Shown here: positions 35,528-47,130 of the stretch, piece after piece
Numbering within the stretch: position 1 is the first letter of the stretch
Layout: the number at the start of each line of letters is the position of its first letter
From: Cadophora sp. MPI-SDFR-AT-0126
Taxonomy: Eukaryota > Ascomycota > Leotiomycetes > Helotiales > Ploettnerulaceae
DNA: 64,000 nucleotides
Direction of reading: 5' to 3'
NCBI GenBank assembly: GCA_020747065.1
Contig: JAGMVK010000001.1
Span: 930,001-994,000, forward strand
Program-made: the position numbers and the translations under genes
Notes under the pieces: model-generated
Databases searched by the model: none
The model's input: only the letters and a program-made list of their open reading frames with translations
What the model was told of the DNA's origin: nothing

Positions 35528-37050
35528 TTTGTTGCTTTGGAGGTCGCTTTGGAATGGGAGATAGGCACGGCGAATGAATATCCAATGATTCGATAGAAGC
35601 GTCTAATTCCTTCTCAGAAAGAATACACTTTGCCAGCAGACAGGCTGTTGCTTAAATCTAGCAGTTTTCTTGCTCTGCTCTGCTTTGAACCTTATCGGCT
35701 GATAAGGATATGCAGATATGAAGCTGTACGAGATTGGAGGTGGCTGTAGGATCCACAGTGGAGGTCTGAAATCGGGGAAGCTGTCGTGCGTCCTAGATGA
35801 TAGATAGGTAGGTAGAGAGATACAGACTCAGAGAGAGTAGTAAGATGAAATGAAGAGAAAGGACGGTGTAGCGAAGGAGAAAAAAGATACGAACTATATC
35901 CGACATGGAAGCTTGTCCTGACTAGAGAGATGGTCGTATCATAACCCGCCATAGTTTACCTTAAATTCTTCTCCCGTCACATCATCCTAGTAGACCGACA
36001 AATGCTTGCTCGGTCCGCCTCTTTCTTGGCTGGGGAAGGAACTACTGGACTGGACAAACCGTTATTCTGCGTCGCGCTGTTTGGACTGAAGACGGAAGCT
36101 GTCGGGTCAATGATGGCTGGCAGGATGAAGGATCCAACAAGCAAACGTGTGTGCGTGCGTGCGTGCGTGCGTACGTGCGTGTAACTTTACCTCTGAAGAG
36201 AAGTCAGCGTAAAAACGTGTCTCGATCTTTCCCCTAATTCGTCTAGCGGCACATTCCTGCATTAAAATGCATCCAGGCGGGGTCAAATGGATGCACCAAG
36301 AGCCATTGCCCCTCCATCTTGGCACTCATGACTCGACGCATTGTCCAATCATTTCGTCATGAATTTGCTCTATCAGCCTTACCTGGCTTTACCGACTTCC
36401 GACATGGTCGGCCTCTGCTCGGTCTAAAAGTCTTTCGGGAGAAGTTTTCCAGAAGCATAACCAACTAACTCTACTTGATGAGAAATGAACAAATGATGCC
36501 GAACAGAGCAAAAACTTGACCATCAAGACGGACGACCATGCCAGCCACCGCTTTCTCGATTAGATAAAGACAAACGCCTCATTCACTTACACTTCTGTTT
36601 CTGATTCGCACCCGCCAACCAACGTGACGGCGAGTCACGGTGTGCCCGAACAATCCATGTCAGCCGTGCAATGAAAACCATGCAAACTGACCCATGTAAA
36701 ACAAAACTCTCTTTATCCCTTCCCCAAGATAAGAGAAGAGAGGTTGCGTGATGTTTTGAAGCACTTTGATATTTCTTCCTTGTTAGGCTCCACAATCCGT
36801 CAAACCCGACCCAGATCCGATCCACTTAGTGACGCTGCCCAGCCTTGAGAGCTCCAGGTCCCTTGACTTGCCTTAGTTTTCCCCTTCTCGGATCAGCTCC
36901 ACTCACCTGCCGTATCATTCTGTTTCTGTACCTAGGCATTGGTTGCAGTGCAAGCATATCTGCGAATTGCTTCAAGACTAACTCCTGCGTATTGTACTGT
37001 TGCCAGCGAAGAATAGGATCATATTCTCATCCAAATCAGCCCATCTCATC
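35528..37050. promoter_or_regulatory. Shared promoter of choline oxidase and betaine aldehyde dehydrogenase
   Basis: 1.5 kb between divergent start codons. No credible ORF. It contains a GCGT microsatellite (36147-36182) and a pyrimidine-rich leader just upstream of the dehydrogenase ATG. Confidence 0.5.
36147..36182. repeat. (GTGC)n microsatellite
   Basis: About nine tandem 4-bp GTGC/GCGT units with one GTAC variant, inside the shared choline-pathway promoter. Length polymorphism is likely. Confidence 0.9.
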
Positions 37051-38547
37051 ATGGCTTCATACCCCCTCCAACAAATCTACTACGACGGCAAACCCCAAAG
37101 TGCCAAGTCGGGCAAAACTTTCAAGACAATCGACCCCTCCACCGCCAAACCGCTGGCAGACGTACAAACAGCTTCCCAAGCAGACATTGACTCTGCCATA
37201 GCATCCGCACAAGCAGCCTTCCCCTCGTGGTCCCAGACTCCTCCAATCGTCCGCTCGCGGATACTCCTCAAAGCCGTCTCGATACTCCGCTCTCGAAACG
37301 ACGAAATAGCAAAAGTCGAGACACACGATACAGGCAAAGCTTTCTCAGAAACCAGCACAGTCGACGTAGTGACTGGTGCTGATGTGCTGGAATACTTTGC
37401 AAATTTGGTGGCGAGTGGAGGGCTCAATGGCGAGACGACACAGCTACGGCCAGATGCGTGGATATATACCAAAAAGGAAGCTCTAGGAGTCTGTGCTGGC
37501 ATAGGCGCTTGGAACTATCCCATTCAAATAGCACTGTGGAAATCAGCACCATGTCTAGCAGCAGGAAACTGCATGGTCTACAAACCTTCAGAAGTTACTC
37601 CTCTCCACGGCCAGATATTAGCTCAGATTTTCTCTGAAGCAGGCGTCCCTCCAGGAGTCTTCAATATCGTACATGGCGACGGAGCAGTTGGCGGATACCT
37701 CACATCCCACCCAGGCATCTCCAAAGTCAGCTTCACAGGGCAAGTATCCACCGGCCAGAAAGTTGCCGCCTCGGCAGCAGGCGGCATGAAATACGTGACA
37801 ATGGAACTCGGCGGCAAGAGTCCCTGCATCATCCTCCCAGACGCCGACATCGAAAGCGCCGTCGACGGAGCCATGATGGCAAACTTCTACTCCACCGGCC
37901 AAGTCTGCACAAACGGCACCCGAGTCTTCATCCCCCGCGCCCTCAAACCCGCCTTCGAGAAGAAACTCCTCGAGAAAATAAAATACATACGCTCCCTCGA
38001 GCCCATGGACCCAAACAGCAATTTCGGACCTCTGGTCTCGGAAATCCATTACAAGAAAGTCCTGAGTTATATCCAACACGGTATCGACGCCGATAAAGCG
38101 AAACTCCTGTGCGGTGGCTTCGCAAAACCAAGTAGCATACCAAAGGGCTACGAGAACGGCTTCTGGGTCCAACCAACCGTCTTCACTGACTGCACAGACA
38201 GCATGAAGATCGTGCGGGAAGAGATCTTTGGACCCGTCCTCTGCATCCTCCCCTACGACACCATCCCTGAAGTCATCGCGCGCGCAAACAACACGAAGAT
38301 GGGTCTGGCAGCTGGTGTTTTCGGTAAGGATCTGAATCTGTGTCATGAGGTGATAGGTAAAGTCGAAGCTGGTATTACGTGGATCAACACTTGGGGAGAG
38401 AGTCCTGCGGAGATGAGCGTTGGAGGCTGGAAGTTGAGTGGTGTGGGCGTGGAGAATGGGAGGAAGGGATTGGAGGCTTGGGTTAGGGAGAAGAGTACGC
38501 TGGTGGAGGGAAGTGGGATTGTAGGGACGGTGTTTGCGAAGTTGTAG
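37051..38547 (+). CDS. Betaine aldehyde dehydrogenase (ALDH family)
   Basis: Single-exon gene for 498 aa, the normal ALDH length. The catalytic set is complete: Asn155 in GAWNYP, Lys178 in YKPSEVTP, Glu252 in MELGGKSP and Cys286 in [10 protein letters not shown]. The NAD site [12 protein letters not shown] and the conserved [13 protein letters not shown] are present. It ends in the hydrophobic VGTVFAKL; the last three residues AKL fit a peroxisomal PTS1 variant. The enzyme oxidises betaine aldehyde to glycine betaine with NAD(P)+. Best-fitting family features ([25 protein letters not shown]) and the choline-oxidase neighbour support the substrate. The start was chosen at ATG 37051; 17 upstream in-frame codons lack the family start. 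Confidence 0.95.
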   Translation: MASYPLQQIYYDGKPQSAKSGKTFKTIDPSTAKPLADVQTASQADIDSAIASAQAAFPSWSQTPPIVRSRILLKAVSILRSRNDEIAKVETHDTGKAFSETSTVDVVTGADVLEYFANLVASGGLNGETTQLRPDAWIYTKKEALGVCAGIGAWNYPIQIALWKSAPCLAAGNCMVYKPSEVTPLHGQILAQIFSEAGVPPGVFNIVHGDGAVGGYLTSHPGISKVSFTGQVSTGQKVAASAAGGMKYVTMELGGKSPCIILPDADIESAVDGAMMANFYSTGQVCTNGTRVFIPRALKPAFEKKLLEKIKYIRSLEPMDPNSNFGPLVSEIHYKKVLSYIQHGIDADKAKLLCGGFAKPSSIPKGYENGFWVQPTVFTDCTDSMKIVREEIFGPVLCILPYDTIPEVIARANNTKMGLAAGVFGKDLNLCHEVIGKVEAGITWINTWGESPAEMSVGGWKLSGVGVENGRKGLEAWVREKSTLVEGSGIVGTVFAKL

Positions 38548-39649
38548 ATATATAATACTAGAGATTTGAACATCTGTCTAGTTGGATGACTTGCTGGCGA
38601 AGATAGATTATGCATATGTCACCGGTACATGAGACGCGGAGTTTTGTGGTAAGTGCCACTTTCCATTGTTCTAAAGTACATATCGCCCTCTCTCTCATGA
38701 CAGACCGATGCCTCTCCAGACGACCTTGAGCACGATACCTCACCGTATTGAGGCTCAGGCAGTTCATCAAGTTTATGTACAGATCCGAAAGAGCCCTGTA
38801 TCAGGAAAGCAGAGGAGTAGACAGCGACAGACAAACAAGCAAAGGAGCAGAGAAGTATCCCATCACACCGCATCATAATTCGTAAGCCGAACTCGTCGAC
38901 CTTTCATCCGCGTATCTTTCCCCTTACATCTCCCAGCTGGAAAGAAGTACCGCATAACATGCAAAGCGTATCTCTGCGTGATCATCGAGCCGGATAAAGA
39001 AGAAGTAACAGTACCAAAGCAGAAACATTGAAGAACTCAGATCAAAAAAACTCCATAACCGAGCGCACCGAACCGCGCGGAGCGATTTGTAAACAAAACA
39101 AACAAATGCCATTCCTTGTCAGCATCGTCATACATCGTCGTCGTAAATCGTAAATGCAATCCGTTCATTCGCAGCGAACCGAAGAGTAGAGATTTTCCTA
39201 TTGCCCAGTCAGTCAGTCAGTCAGTCGTCAGTTAGATATAATCTTCTTGAGCAGATGGTATCCACGGCACTTGGGTTGGAAGAGGGCAGGCAAAAAAAGC
39301 TTAGCGGGATCTTACCAAATGCGAAGCCATTGAGGGCGAGTTCGGTGGTACCCACCCGATCTAAACGTGGCCGGCACGAGTTGAAAGGGTTTAGTTTTTT
39401 GGAGAAGATATCTAGAGAGTTTGGAATTAGAATGGGTGCTGGCTGAGGAAATGATGGGGGTGGATTGATACTTTACCAGGCCGAAAAGAATGGATGTGAA
39501 GCTCCTTAACATGCGACTTGACAAGGCCGTGATCATTCTCATTCCTCTCTCAACTAACCCAAGATCTCGGAAGGTTGAGCTGGAGACTGCAATTCCCCTG
39601 TCAGTACTCTACATTACTCAAAGAAAAAGGTGACGAGCGAAGCATAAAC
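38548..39649. other. 1.1-kb convergent spacer
   Basis: Between the dehydrogenase (+) and the first coiled-coil gene (-). Includes CAGT repeats at 39207-39226. No gene supported. A phase-compatible acceptor at 39597 could extend the coiled-coil gene, but the resulting tail is not protein-like. Confidence 0.4.
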
Positions 39650-41458
39650 TCACTTCTCCTCAACACGAATATCCATCTCCATGCTTCCGACGGCAAGGAA
39701 ATTCCACAAATCCTCTCTACTACCAAACTTAATCACCACATCCGACTGCACACCCGTATTCCTAGTCACGCATACTAATGCATGCTCAGAATTGTACTGC
39801 ACATACACAATCTCATCCTCCTCAAGCACAAACTCCGGATAGGTGCCCTCTCGTCGCACACGTTCAATAACCGGCACAAACGAGCGAGCCTTACGGAAGA
39901 AATGGAATCCAACAGCACTGGTACTGTCATTCCACGTTGAAATCTCGCCATTCTCCTTATGCGTCCAGATAAAGTTGACGGTGAAGCAGAGCAGCTTTTT
40001 TGGGAGGTAAACACGACGAGCCCAGTTCTTCCAGGTGACGCCGCCCTTGGTGACAGAGAGTTCAGAGCCTGGTGCGTCGAAGATCTCGCCGTTTAGGAGT
40101 TTGCCGGAGCGGTTGCGAGGGGGTTCGTGGGAAGATGAAGAGGGGCCGCGACGGCGTTTGCGGGTTTGGGGGTCTTCATAGTCGGAGTCGGAGTCGAAGA
40201 TTCCAGGGGTGGTTTCTCGGATTTCTGGAGCTGGGATCGGCTTGGAGATCTTCTTGAGCTTCTTTGGTACCTCTTGAACGACAAGACCGAATACCTCCGT
40301 GGATGTCTGGATGTCATTATTGGTGAAGGCTTCTGGGGGGCTGCTGATGACGGGGTTGACGATGGGTTTCTTGGCCTTCTTTTTGGGAGTCTTGACAGCT
40401 GGCTTGACGGAAGAGGGTGGAGTAAGCTCTGGCATGCTTGGAAGGTTGTCAGTCTGAACGGCAGAACCTGTACCAACCTGTCTTCCCTTTGGAGTAGGTA
40501 AGGCATCGTCACTGTCGGAGGTAAGATCAATGACATTCTTCTCTTCAACCTTCTTTGCTGATGTTGAAACAGGTGCACCGGTGCGAAACTTGAATAGGGG
40601 AGGCAACTTGGATGCGGAGGTATTGGTTGTTAATGGAGCTCCAAAAGTTGTAGTAGCTAGTAGTTCTAAGCGGGCACCAAGAACTGAAGGTTGGATTTTT
40701 CTCCGGGGAGCATGTGTGGGTGTCTCTGGTGGCTGTTGTGAGGCAAACCGAGGTTCATTCGAGGAGGGAGGAGTGTTGTCGGGTGTCAACAGCCCAAATT
40801 GTGGTATAGAATTGCCCGGGCTCATGCCATACATCTTCAATGTAGGTGAGTCAAACCCAATGCCCTTGCCATGTCCATTTTCCGCCAACACTGGATCTGA
40901 GGATGGGGATGGGCCAGCGTTGGAGAGCGAGAAGTGAGCAGCGATCATCTTGTCCACCATAATTATTTGCCCCAGCAAATTCTCAGGATAACGCATACCA
41001 CCGCTCAACTTCAAAATGAGTTCTGCAGTCTTCTTGTCCTCAATCTCTCTCTCATGCTCAAGAGATTGAATGTACTCATACTTCCGAACTTCGGCTTCTC
41101 CTGTGAGACGCTGGAGATCAGCCTCAAGCTCAGCCTTCTCCTTCTCTTCAACCTCCTTCAAGTGAACGAGGGCTTGGTCTCTCTTGGCTCGGGCTTTGTT
41201 CTGATTTTGAATTCTGGGATTGGAGTCTTGTTTCCACAGCTTGACACTTTCCTCACCACGACGAATTGAATGCTCAATTCTCATCTCGGAACGTCGATTG
41301 CTATGGTTCTCGAGGATTTCTTGGTACTCACTGGCAATCATGGTAGCGAATTGGTGATCTTGTTGGAGACGACGACCTTGTAGATCTTGTAGGCCCTTTG
41401 CAAGAGCACGTAGCTTCTGCAGCACGCCTCGGTCTCGAATGTCACCTGGAGTAGACAT
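39650..41458 (-). CDS. Tandem coiled-coil family, paralogue A
   Basis: Single exon, 602 aa, family not recognised. Residues about 10-165 form a long charged coiled coil (QNKARAKRDQALVHLKEVEE and similar). The middle (about 190-470) is Pro/Ser-rich and disordered, with basic nuclear-localisation-like clusters (PKKKAKKP, RKRRRG) and acidic patches (LTSDSDD, DSDSDYED). The C-terminal 125 residues look folded: KGGVTWKNWARR, VGFHFFRKARSF and VYVQYNSEHALVCV. It ends VVIKFGSREDLWNFLAV. This tail resembles the tails of the two neighbouring genes. Nuclear structural or chromatin role is a guess. First of four adjacent same-strand coiled-coil genes. Confidence 0.85.
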   Translation of the reverse strand: MSTPGDIRDRGVLQKLRALAKGLQDLQGRRLQQDHQFATMIASEYQEILENHSNRRSEMRIEHSIRRGEESVKLWKQDSNPRIQNQNKARAKRDQALVHLKEVEEKEKAELEADLQRLTGEAEVRKYEYIQSLEHEREIEDKKTAELILKLSGGMRYPENLLGQIIMVDKMIAAHFSLSNAGPSPSSDPVLAENGHGKGIGFDSPTLKMYGMSPGNSIPQFGLLTPDNTPPSSNEPRFASQQPPETPTHAPRRKIQPSVLGARLELLATTTFGAPLTTNTSASKLPPLFKFRTGAPVSTSAKKVEEKNVIDLTSDSDDALPTPKGRQVGTGSAVQTDNLPSMPELTPPSSVKPAVKTPKKKAKKPIVNPVISSPPEAFTNNDIQTSTEVFGLVVQEVPKKLKKISKPIPAPEIRETTPGIFDSDSDYEDPQTRKRRRGPSSSSHEPPRNRSGKLLNGEIFDAPGSELSVTKGGVTWKNWARRVYLPKKLLCFTVNFIWTHKENGEISTWNDSTSAVGFHFFRKARSFVPVIERVRREGTYPEFVLEEDEIVYVQYNSEHALVCVTRNTGVQSDVVIKFGSREDLWNFLAVGSMEMDIRVEEK

Positions 41459-42162
41459 GATAATAGCCAGAAGGTGAGGTGATATGAGAGAAGGTTGGTG
41501 TTACAAATGTAGAAGCAATGGGTGACAAGTGAGGGAAAGCCTAGCAATGGTGATACAAGAATATCAACGTCAAGGCTGTATAGTCTTGATGAATTTCTTG
41601 AATGTGGGAATTGCTGATCAAGAGTAAGGTTGTGGTTGAGGTCTGAGATGCTCGAGCGGGGTTTTGTTTACCTTAAGCGAGAAGTAGGGTTGCGAGAATT
41701 GAGGCAGAACGTCAACCTTGATCACCACGAGCGAATCGAATTAGGCAGCCACGATTATGGAGTGAATCGAAACTTACCTGAAAGCTGAGAAGGAAGAGAG
41801 AGTGCAGAGATGAGAAGATATAGATGGCGGATCGCGAGACCAATATGAATGCTTCCCAAACTTGACCAGAGCAATAAGAGGGACGGGCTTTTACAACTAA
41901 CGTACACATTACTATCTACATTCTATACTTAATTCTATACAAGTAACGGCTCTCAAGTTCCATACAACTGTTGACCATCATTCTTTAGTGTTCTCTCCAA
42001 GCTTGGCCATGGTCTCCATCAGACTGTACCACCCCGTATCAGCATCTATACATACACTCCCACCAATCATACATAAACATAAACTCAACATGACCGTAGA
42101 AGCTCCGTAGTCTGAGACCTGCCTCATTGGAATGACAATCATAAAAAGCAAGTTACACCCCC
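41459..42162. promoter_or_regulatory. Upstream region of paralogue A
   Basis: Spacer between paralogues B (3' end) and A (start). No gene supported; the 5' region of A likely has an untranslated intron candidate but this cannot be settled from sequence. Confidence 0.35.
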
Positions 42163-43958
42163 TCAGCGACAGCTCTTTGCCATCGACAAGGGAACTTCAT
42201 CATCATCACTACGAAAGTAAAGTCAGCAGCAACCCTCTCGGCCAACCTCGCGACGTAGAAATCTAGCAATATCAATGTGAGTAAACAAGGCTTACAGGTC
42301 CAGCTCATCAATCTTAATATGCTCCCAATTCTCCCTATAGCTCTTCAAGAACTCCTCCAAAACCACCTCATCCTTGAACTTAACCCACATTTCCTTCCCT
42401 GCATTACCACCAGTCTTAGGATCAGCTTTCCTTCGATTGATGTAAAGCAGTGCAGCTTTCGAATTGTACTTCATAGACCACACTCTGCTGGGATTGATGA
42501 TCCATTCGGCGCTGCCGCATTGTCTGCCATGCTTCTGAACAGGTTGGTACTTGTTGTCTCTCAGGCGGTAAAATCTGGGTCCTTCCTCGGCTTCGCGAGT
42601 CCAGCTGACGTTTGCACCTGATAATACTACATTATCTATCTAAATCCAATGTGGCTTGTCTGAATTTATGGAGGGAATTGAGGTTGGGACGTACCATCAG
42701 CGTAGTTGTAGCGAACCGAAGTGATCTCGAAATTGGCACAAACTAGCCGTCCTTGCTTGGCAGATGCTGGAGAGGGGTTCTGCTGAGGAGAAGATCTGGG
42801 CGTGTGTCTTGGTGTGTTACATGAGAGCGATCGACGCTGACTGCCAGGGTTGAATGGACTCTGAAGGCTCGGTGGAGTAGCAATTCGGGATAAACGAGAA
42901 GGGGTAGCTAGTAGCTGGTTCATATGCACAGGAGGCTCCAAACTCATTCCCTTGGGCGAGCCATCTCCCACAATAGTTCGCAGATGATTAGCTTGAGGAG
43001 TCACAGGCTGTGAATTTTGGAGAGATCCTTGCGCTGATGATCCTGGCGAAGCGGAGGAAGTGAAGATTGGCTGGAATGAACTGGCTGGCTGAAGGTCTGG
43101 AGTCGCTGAGGGAAATGTCTTTGGGTAAATGGAAAGATTAGAAGAGGCCGGTGGACTGGAAGAGCTGAACACATCCTCAAGTGTCTTTGGTCTGACATTT
43201 TCTGAGACGACTCGACGTAAGCTGGGTGGTTGTCTATTCTCAGATGGAGAGTCGGCCATCGAGCGCTTGGTTGGTGTGACTCGGCTGCTGACTTGAAGGT
43301 GAGATCTCGGCGTCTGGCCGCTCTCATTAGATGAGCTCTGTTGCTCGCATTGTCTCATGGGACTCTGCTCAGTAGAAGAGGCGGCTAGTCGCGTCTTGAA
43401 ATTGACAATTTGTTGGAAAGATTGTTCTGCGTTTGAGATGGAAACACCAGGTGAGTCGACTTCAATAGTCTGATTATTCTCTTCATCCAAGGCCTCAAGG
43501 AGCTTTTTTGATAGCTTGGCATCGTCATTAGCCCTATCGTTCTCCAAGGTAATCTTCAAGTCTTCAATCTCAGCACGGGACCGGTCTTCCTCTGCCTCGT
43601 AAGAATTCTCGAGCTTCTTCAAAGCGGTAGTTTGGTTAGCTGAGAGCGTGTCCATTGCGGACTCACGAGCTCTCTTCATATCTGCGGCTTCGCGTTCGTG
43701 CTTAGTAGTGAGATTTTTGAGTTCAAGGCAATGTCTGTTCTTCATTTCGGCCCACTTTGCATTTTCACGCTCTTCTAGCTCAGTCTTCTCCTTTTGCGCA
43801 TTGCCGTTATGCTCTGCGATCTCTGCATCTTTCCTATTTTTGATGTCGGAGTAAGTCTTATCTTCGTGGTCTTTGAGTGTGGTATCTTCTAATTTCCTTT
43901 GATCCGTAACCTCTCGACGCTCTTTCAGAAGTCGTTGGTAGAGTGACCATTCATCCAT
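42163..43958 (-). CDS. Tandem coiled-coil family, paralogue B
   Basis: Predicted 543 aa from three exons: 42695-43958, 42296-42617 and 42163-42208. The N-terminal 170 residues are an almost uninterrupted Lys/Glu-rich coiled coil (RENAKWAEMKNRHCLELKNL). The middle is Ser/Pro/Gln-rich with recurring phospho-type SP and TP sites. The C-terminal domain has SVRYNYADGANVSWTREAEE, then VWSMKYNSKAALLYINRR and EMWVKFKDEVVLEEFLKSY. The YNS...AL and IKF/VKF...FL pieces line up with paralogue A. The tail ends with the acidic exon LDLDDDEVPLSMAKSCR, found by joining a GTAAGC donor to a TAG acceptor in phase. No enzyme motif is seen. Confidence 0.82.
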
Positions 43959-45090
43959 AGCAGCTGCGTCGATTGTTTAGCTGGAATTTGAAATCGCGGT
44001 ACGCAAGCACGTACCACTGGAAGTTCGCAATGTTGCTACAAACCTGGGGACTAGTTCGACTCTAGAAGAAGTCGTCTGAGATGTTGAGAAAGCTGTACCC
44101 GAAAGTAAACATCAGTCTGTGGCCTCAAAGCAGGAAAGAATGCTGATATGGCTTGAGATCTCGTCCTTGAGATTCAAGTCTCACTTGACTGTGACAATGA
44201 CCGTGGACAGCGAAAATTGAAATCTGCAGATTATTGTACTTGTGTTGTTACAAATCTTGACGATGAAGACGCGTTTTTGGTTTGTTTGTGCAGTACGGCG
44301 CGCTTTGAGACTTTGTGTTGTGGATCCCGGAGGGAAGCGAAGTAAATAAACACTCCACCCCACACCTTCCAGAGGCTAGAACGGAATGTTGACTAGTATC
44401 TTTACTAAGTACCACTATGGGCATATTAAGTATGGTATGTCGTTGATGGACATTGGTATCGAGCCTTGGGTTGCGCCATACTTGGGCAGATTGAGCCGGC
44501 TGTACACTGACAGACCTGGGGCTTCTAACCTTGGTGACCGTTATTAATGCTAACAAAGCTATAGCTGGAAATATAACTAACACTATCTATTGATATATGA
44601 CCATAGAAGACCATGTAATATGATCGCATGTATATTGAGCGACTTCAAACAAGCTTCAAAGCAGCATGGTGACAACAAATTGCATTAGACGACTTCACGA
44701 AGAGTCATTCATTCAGAATGAAACATATCACAGATTGCAAACGTTCCGACAAGCTCCTTGGAAAATTACATATGTCAACAGACTTCTTCGTCTGCATATC
44801 CTTAGTAAACATCTGCCAAGCGCAATACACTGACTGTAAAGCACCAACTCTGAAAACGTCCAGTGATCCTCTAAAAAGCTACACCTGATGTGCCTGTATC
44901 AAATGCTTTTCCTCGCAACAACTTGAGTACATAATACCACACTTGTCTAGAAGCTGCGCATACATCAACATAGTCCTTGTCTGTACTTCTCCAAATTTTC
45001 GCCGTCAATATATGAATACGGTCGATCAGTATCCCTCGCAAATCCATATTTTGACCAGTCCTGAACAGTACCTAGATCTCATACATCTCC
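43959..45090. other. Spacer between paralogues B and C
   Basis: 1.1 kb with only small shadow ORFs. It should hold the promoter of B and the 3' UTR of C. Confidence 0.4.
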
Positions 45091-46221
45091 TTATGACCGA
45101 TTATCTAATAAAGAATTCGGGAACCCATGGTACTGACTGATTCCCAAATTAGCTCGGTATTTCGCGTATCTGTTCAGACGGTCACTTACGCGGAGAAAGG
45201 AGTAGTATGGATAGGAACCTTAGCTCCCCACTGTGGAAGAGCTGCCAAGAAATCATTCAAAATGTAACTATGCTTGAATCGAATCCGCACTGAGAAGGAT
45301 TCCATCTGAAAGCGGACTAGGCAATGTGGAGAATAATACTGAGCTTGTTTGACATCGCCAATTTCAAAGTACCAGTAGGCAGCCTTGACTGTGTCCCTAC
45401 TACCATCTCGCATTGCAGCTGGTCTGAGAAACTCTACCCCCATATGCAAGTAGAGTTTCTTCTCTAGAGACTCCCACAAATGGGTTGGTCTAGCTGGATT
45501 TTCGTTAGCCCAAGTGCTACCAAGCATTTGCGACATTTACAGGACTTATGATCGTTGTGTTTATAGTGACGGAAGCATATTACTTGAAAGAACTTCGTTA
45601 GATCCGGGTTGACCGCCGAAGATGCAAGTCTTACACGCTTCAAGGGAGTTTCTTCAGGTGTGGTGTTAGGCGGTTGTACGTTGCCATTCTTTGGGCCTGT
45701 CGGGATGATATTATGTCCATGCTTCCTCTTCTCCGCCATCCGTCGGATGTTGAGTGTCGATGGCGTGCCGGTGTCCTTGTTTCCATTTGCTTCGGGATTT
45801 TCGGACTTGTGATCAGGCTGCTGATGTTCTGGCCGAGAGCTGTGACGATTTTTGAGCAGCGGCTCTTCCTTTTCTGTCTTCACAGCCACCCTGCTGCACA
45901 TGAACTCACACATGTCATTCTTGACTTGTTCATTTTCAGCTTTGCTGACAGCTTCCAACTCCGATCTTTCCTGTTCAAACCGGATTTCAATCGCAGAAGC
46001 TTTGTCTTCGAAAGCCTTCTCAAGCTTCATCTTCTCCGCTGAATTCTTCTCGACAAGAACATTCTTTGCCAGTTCTTCTTCCGTCCGTCTCTCCGCTAGC
46101 TCACTGGCATGTCGCAGACGCAATTGTTGGAGCTCATTGGCGTATTTACTTCTCAGACGCCTTATGCGCTCTTCGAGAGCGTCATAGGGTGTCGATGGAA
46201 TCGTAATGGCTATCCTATGTC
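45091..46221 (-). CDS. Tandem coiled-coil family, paralogue C (model incomplete)
   Basis: N-terminal exon from about 46221 codes a coiled coil (ERIRRLRSKYANELQQLRLR) followed by a basic linker (AEKRKHGHN, PLKRVRL). A second part carries the domain STWANENPARPTHLW, EIGDVKQAQYYSPHCLVRFQ and VRIRFKHSYILNDFLAALPQW, which matches the ends of paralogues A and B. A last small exon at 45091-45136 joins in phase (donor GTAAGT at 45189). Two points are unresolved. No ATG opens the first exon, so an upstream coding exon is needed; one candidate ends with a GTGAGG donor near 46290. Between 45536 and 45600 no strong donor/acceptor pair links the coiled coil and domain frames. The gene may be decayed or use weak sites. 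Confidence 0.6.
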
Positions 46222-47130
46222 CTAGCAAAGCCAAAGGACGTCAGATTCACTCTCAAATTTGGCAGGCAAGTATGGATGTACTTACCTCACGGGCACATTG
46301 GAATCGCGCAGAGCGTATGGCAGCGTGTTTGGCGGTGGTGATGACGATGTTTTGGAGATTTCCCAGCGCGTGGGTTTTGAAGACGGGCAAACGGCAGAAG
46401 ACTAGATAGACGAGGCAGTCAACAAAGATCCTGATTGGGAAGCCGGTACCCATTGCCGGCATTACAACGACATGAGACGAATCCGCTAGTGACCTCAAAT
46501 TGGCAGGAACTTGCACCAAATCGGAGAGATAAGGACAGACTACTTCAAGGAAATTTATGGCCGAAATGACGTGTTCTCTGAGCGTTTGCTGCGGGGACGC
46601 TAGAGATTCAGCGAAGGGCAAGTGATTCTGCACGTACCCGAGATTCGAGTTTCGAATGAAGGAGCAAACTCACAGCACGCACTAGAAGAAGACGAGGCTT
46701 ACAGTATGAGGAGATCAACATGTTGCCGACGGGCACAGGAGAAAGGTCAGGTACTACTTCAATCATAGAACCTCGCTCCAAGCACTACTGCTTCATGTTG
46801 ACCGAAAAAGAATATCTACCAATGACACGCAAAGCATGGATATCGCTGCAAGTCGATCTCTGAACTTTATAGGAACTACTCTGTACCGTTTTGAGAAGGT
46901 TTAGTAACTACAATCCTATGGTTCAATCATTAGTACGGGGAAGTAAACACTTAGAGCCCAATGATAACTTACGTGTAGCATTAAAGCACCTTGTCCAAAA
47001 AATAATATCTTCCACCACTGGGAAGCCAGCCCGATGTATCTCGAGATGGTCTACTGTCGTAGAATAGTTCAGCAAATGCCCCCCTCCATCATCAGCCTGC
47101 TGATGAAAATCGAATATGATGCAAGGTTTA
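46222..47130. other. Region between paralogues C and D, with possible missing exons
   Basis: A minus-strand open frame at 46253-46633 (RFQCARE at its end, then a GTAAGT) may include the missing 5' part of paralogue C. A second frame at about 46977-47140 ends at a well-formed intron (GTAAGT, TACTAAT, ATAG) and could be the missing 3' part of paralogue D, but it is out of phase with it. Confidence 0.35.

Noticed and set aside
37618..38346. A 242-codon ORF antisense to betaine aldehyde dehydrogenase
   Set aside because: Shadow of a well-identified single-exon gene.
33818..38547. Secondary-metabolite cluster based on a GMC oxidoreductase and an ALDH
   Set aside because: No PKS, NRPS, terpene synthase, transporter or transcription factor nearby; the pair fits betaine synthesis.
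23704..39226. Matching CAGT repeats near 23704 and 39207 as ends of a mobile element
   Set aside because: Simple-sequence repeats; 15 kb of ordinary genes between, with no transposase or target duplication.
39312..39650. An extra last exon for coiled-coil paralogue A (acceptor at 39597, in phase)
   Set aside because: The added 90 residues look random, and the stop right after VEEK gives the same end as the shared domain in its neighbours.
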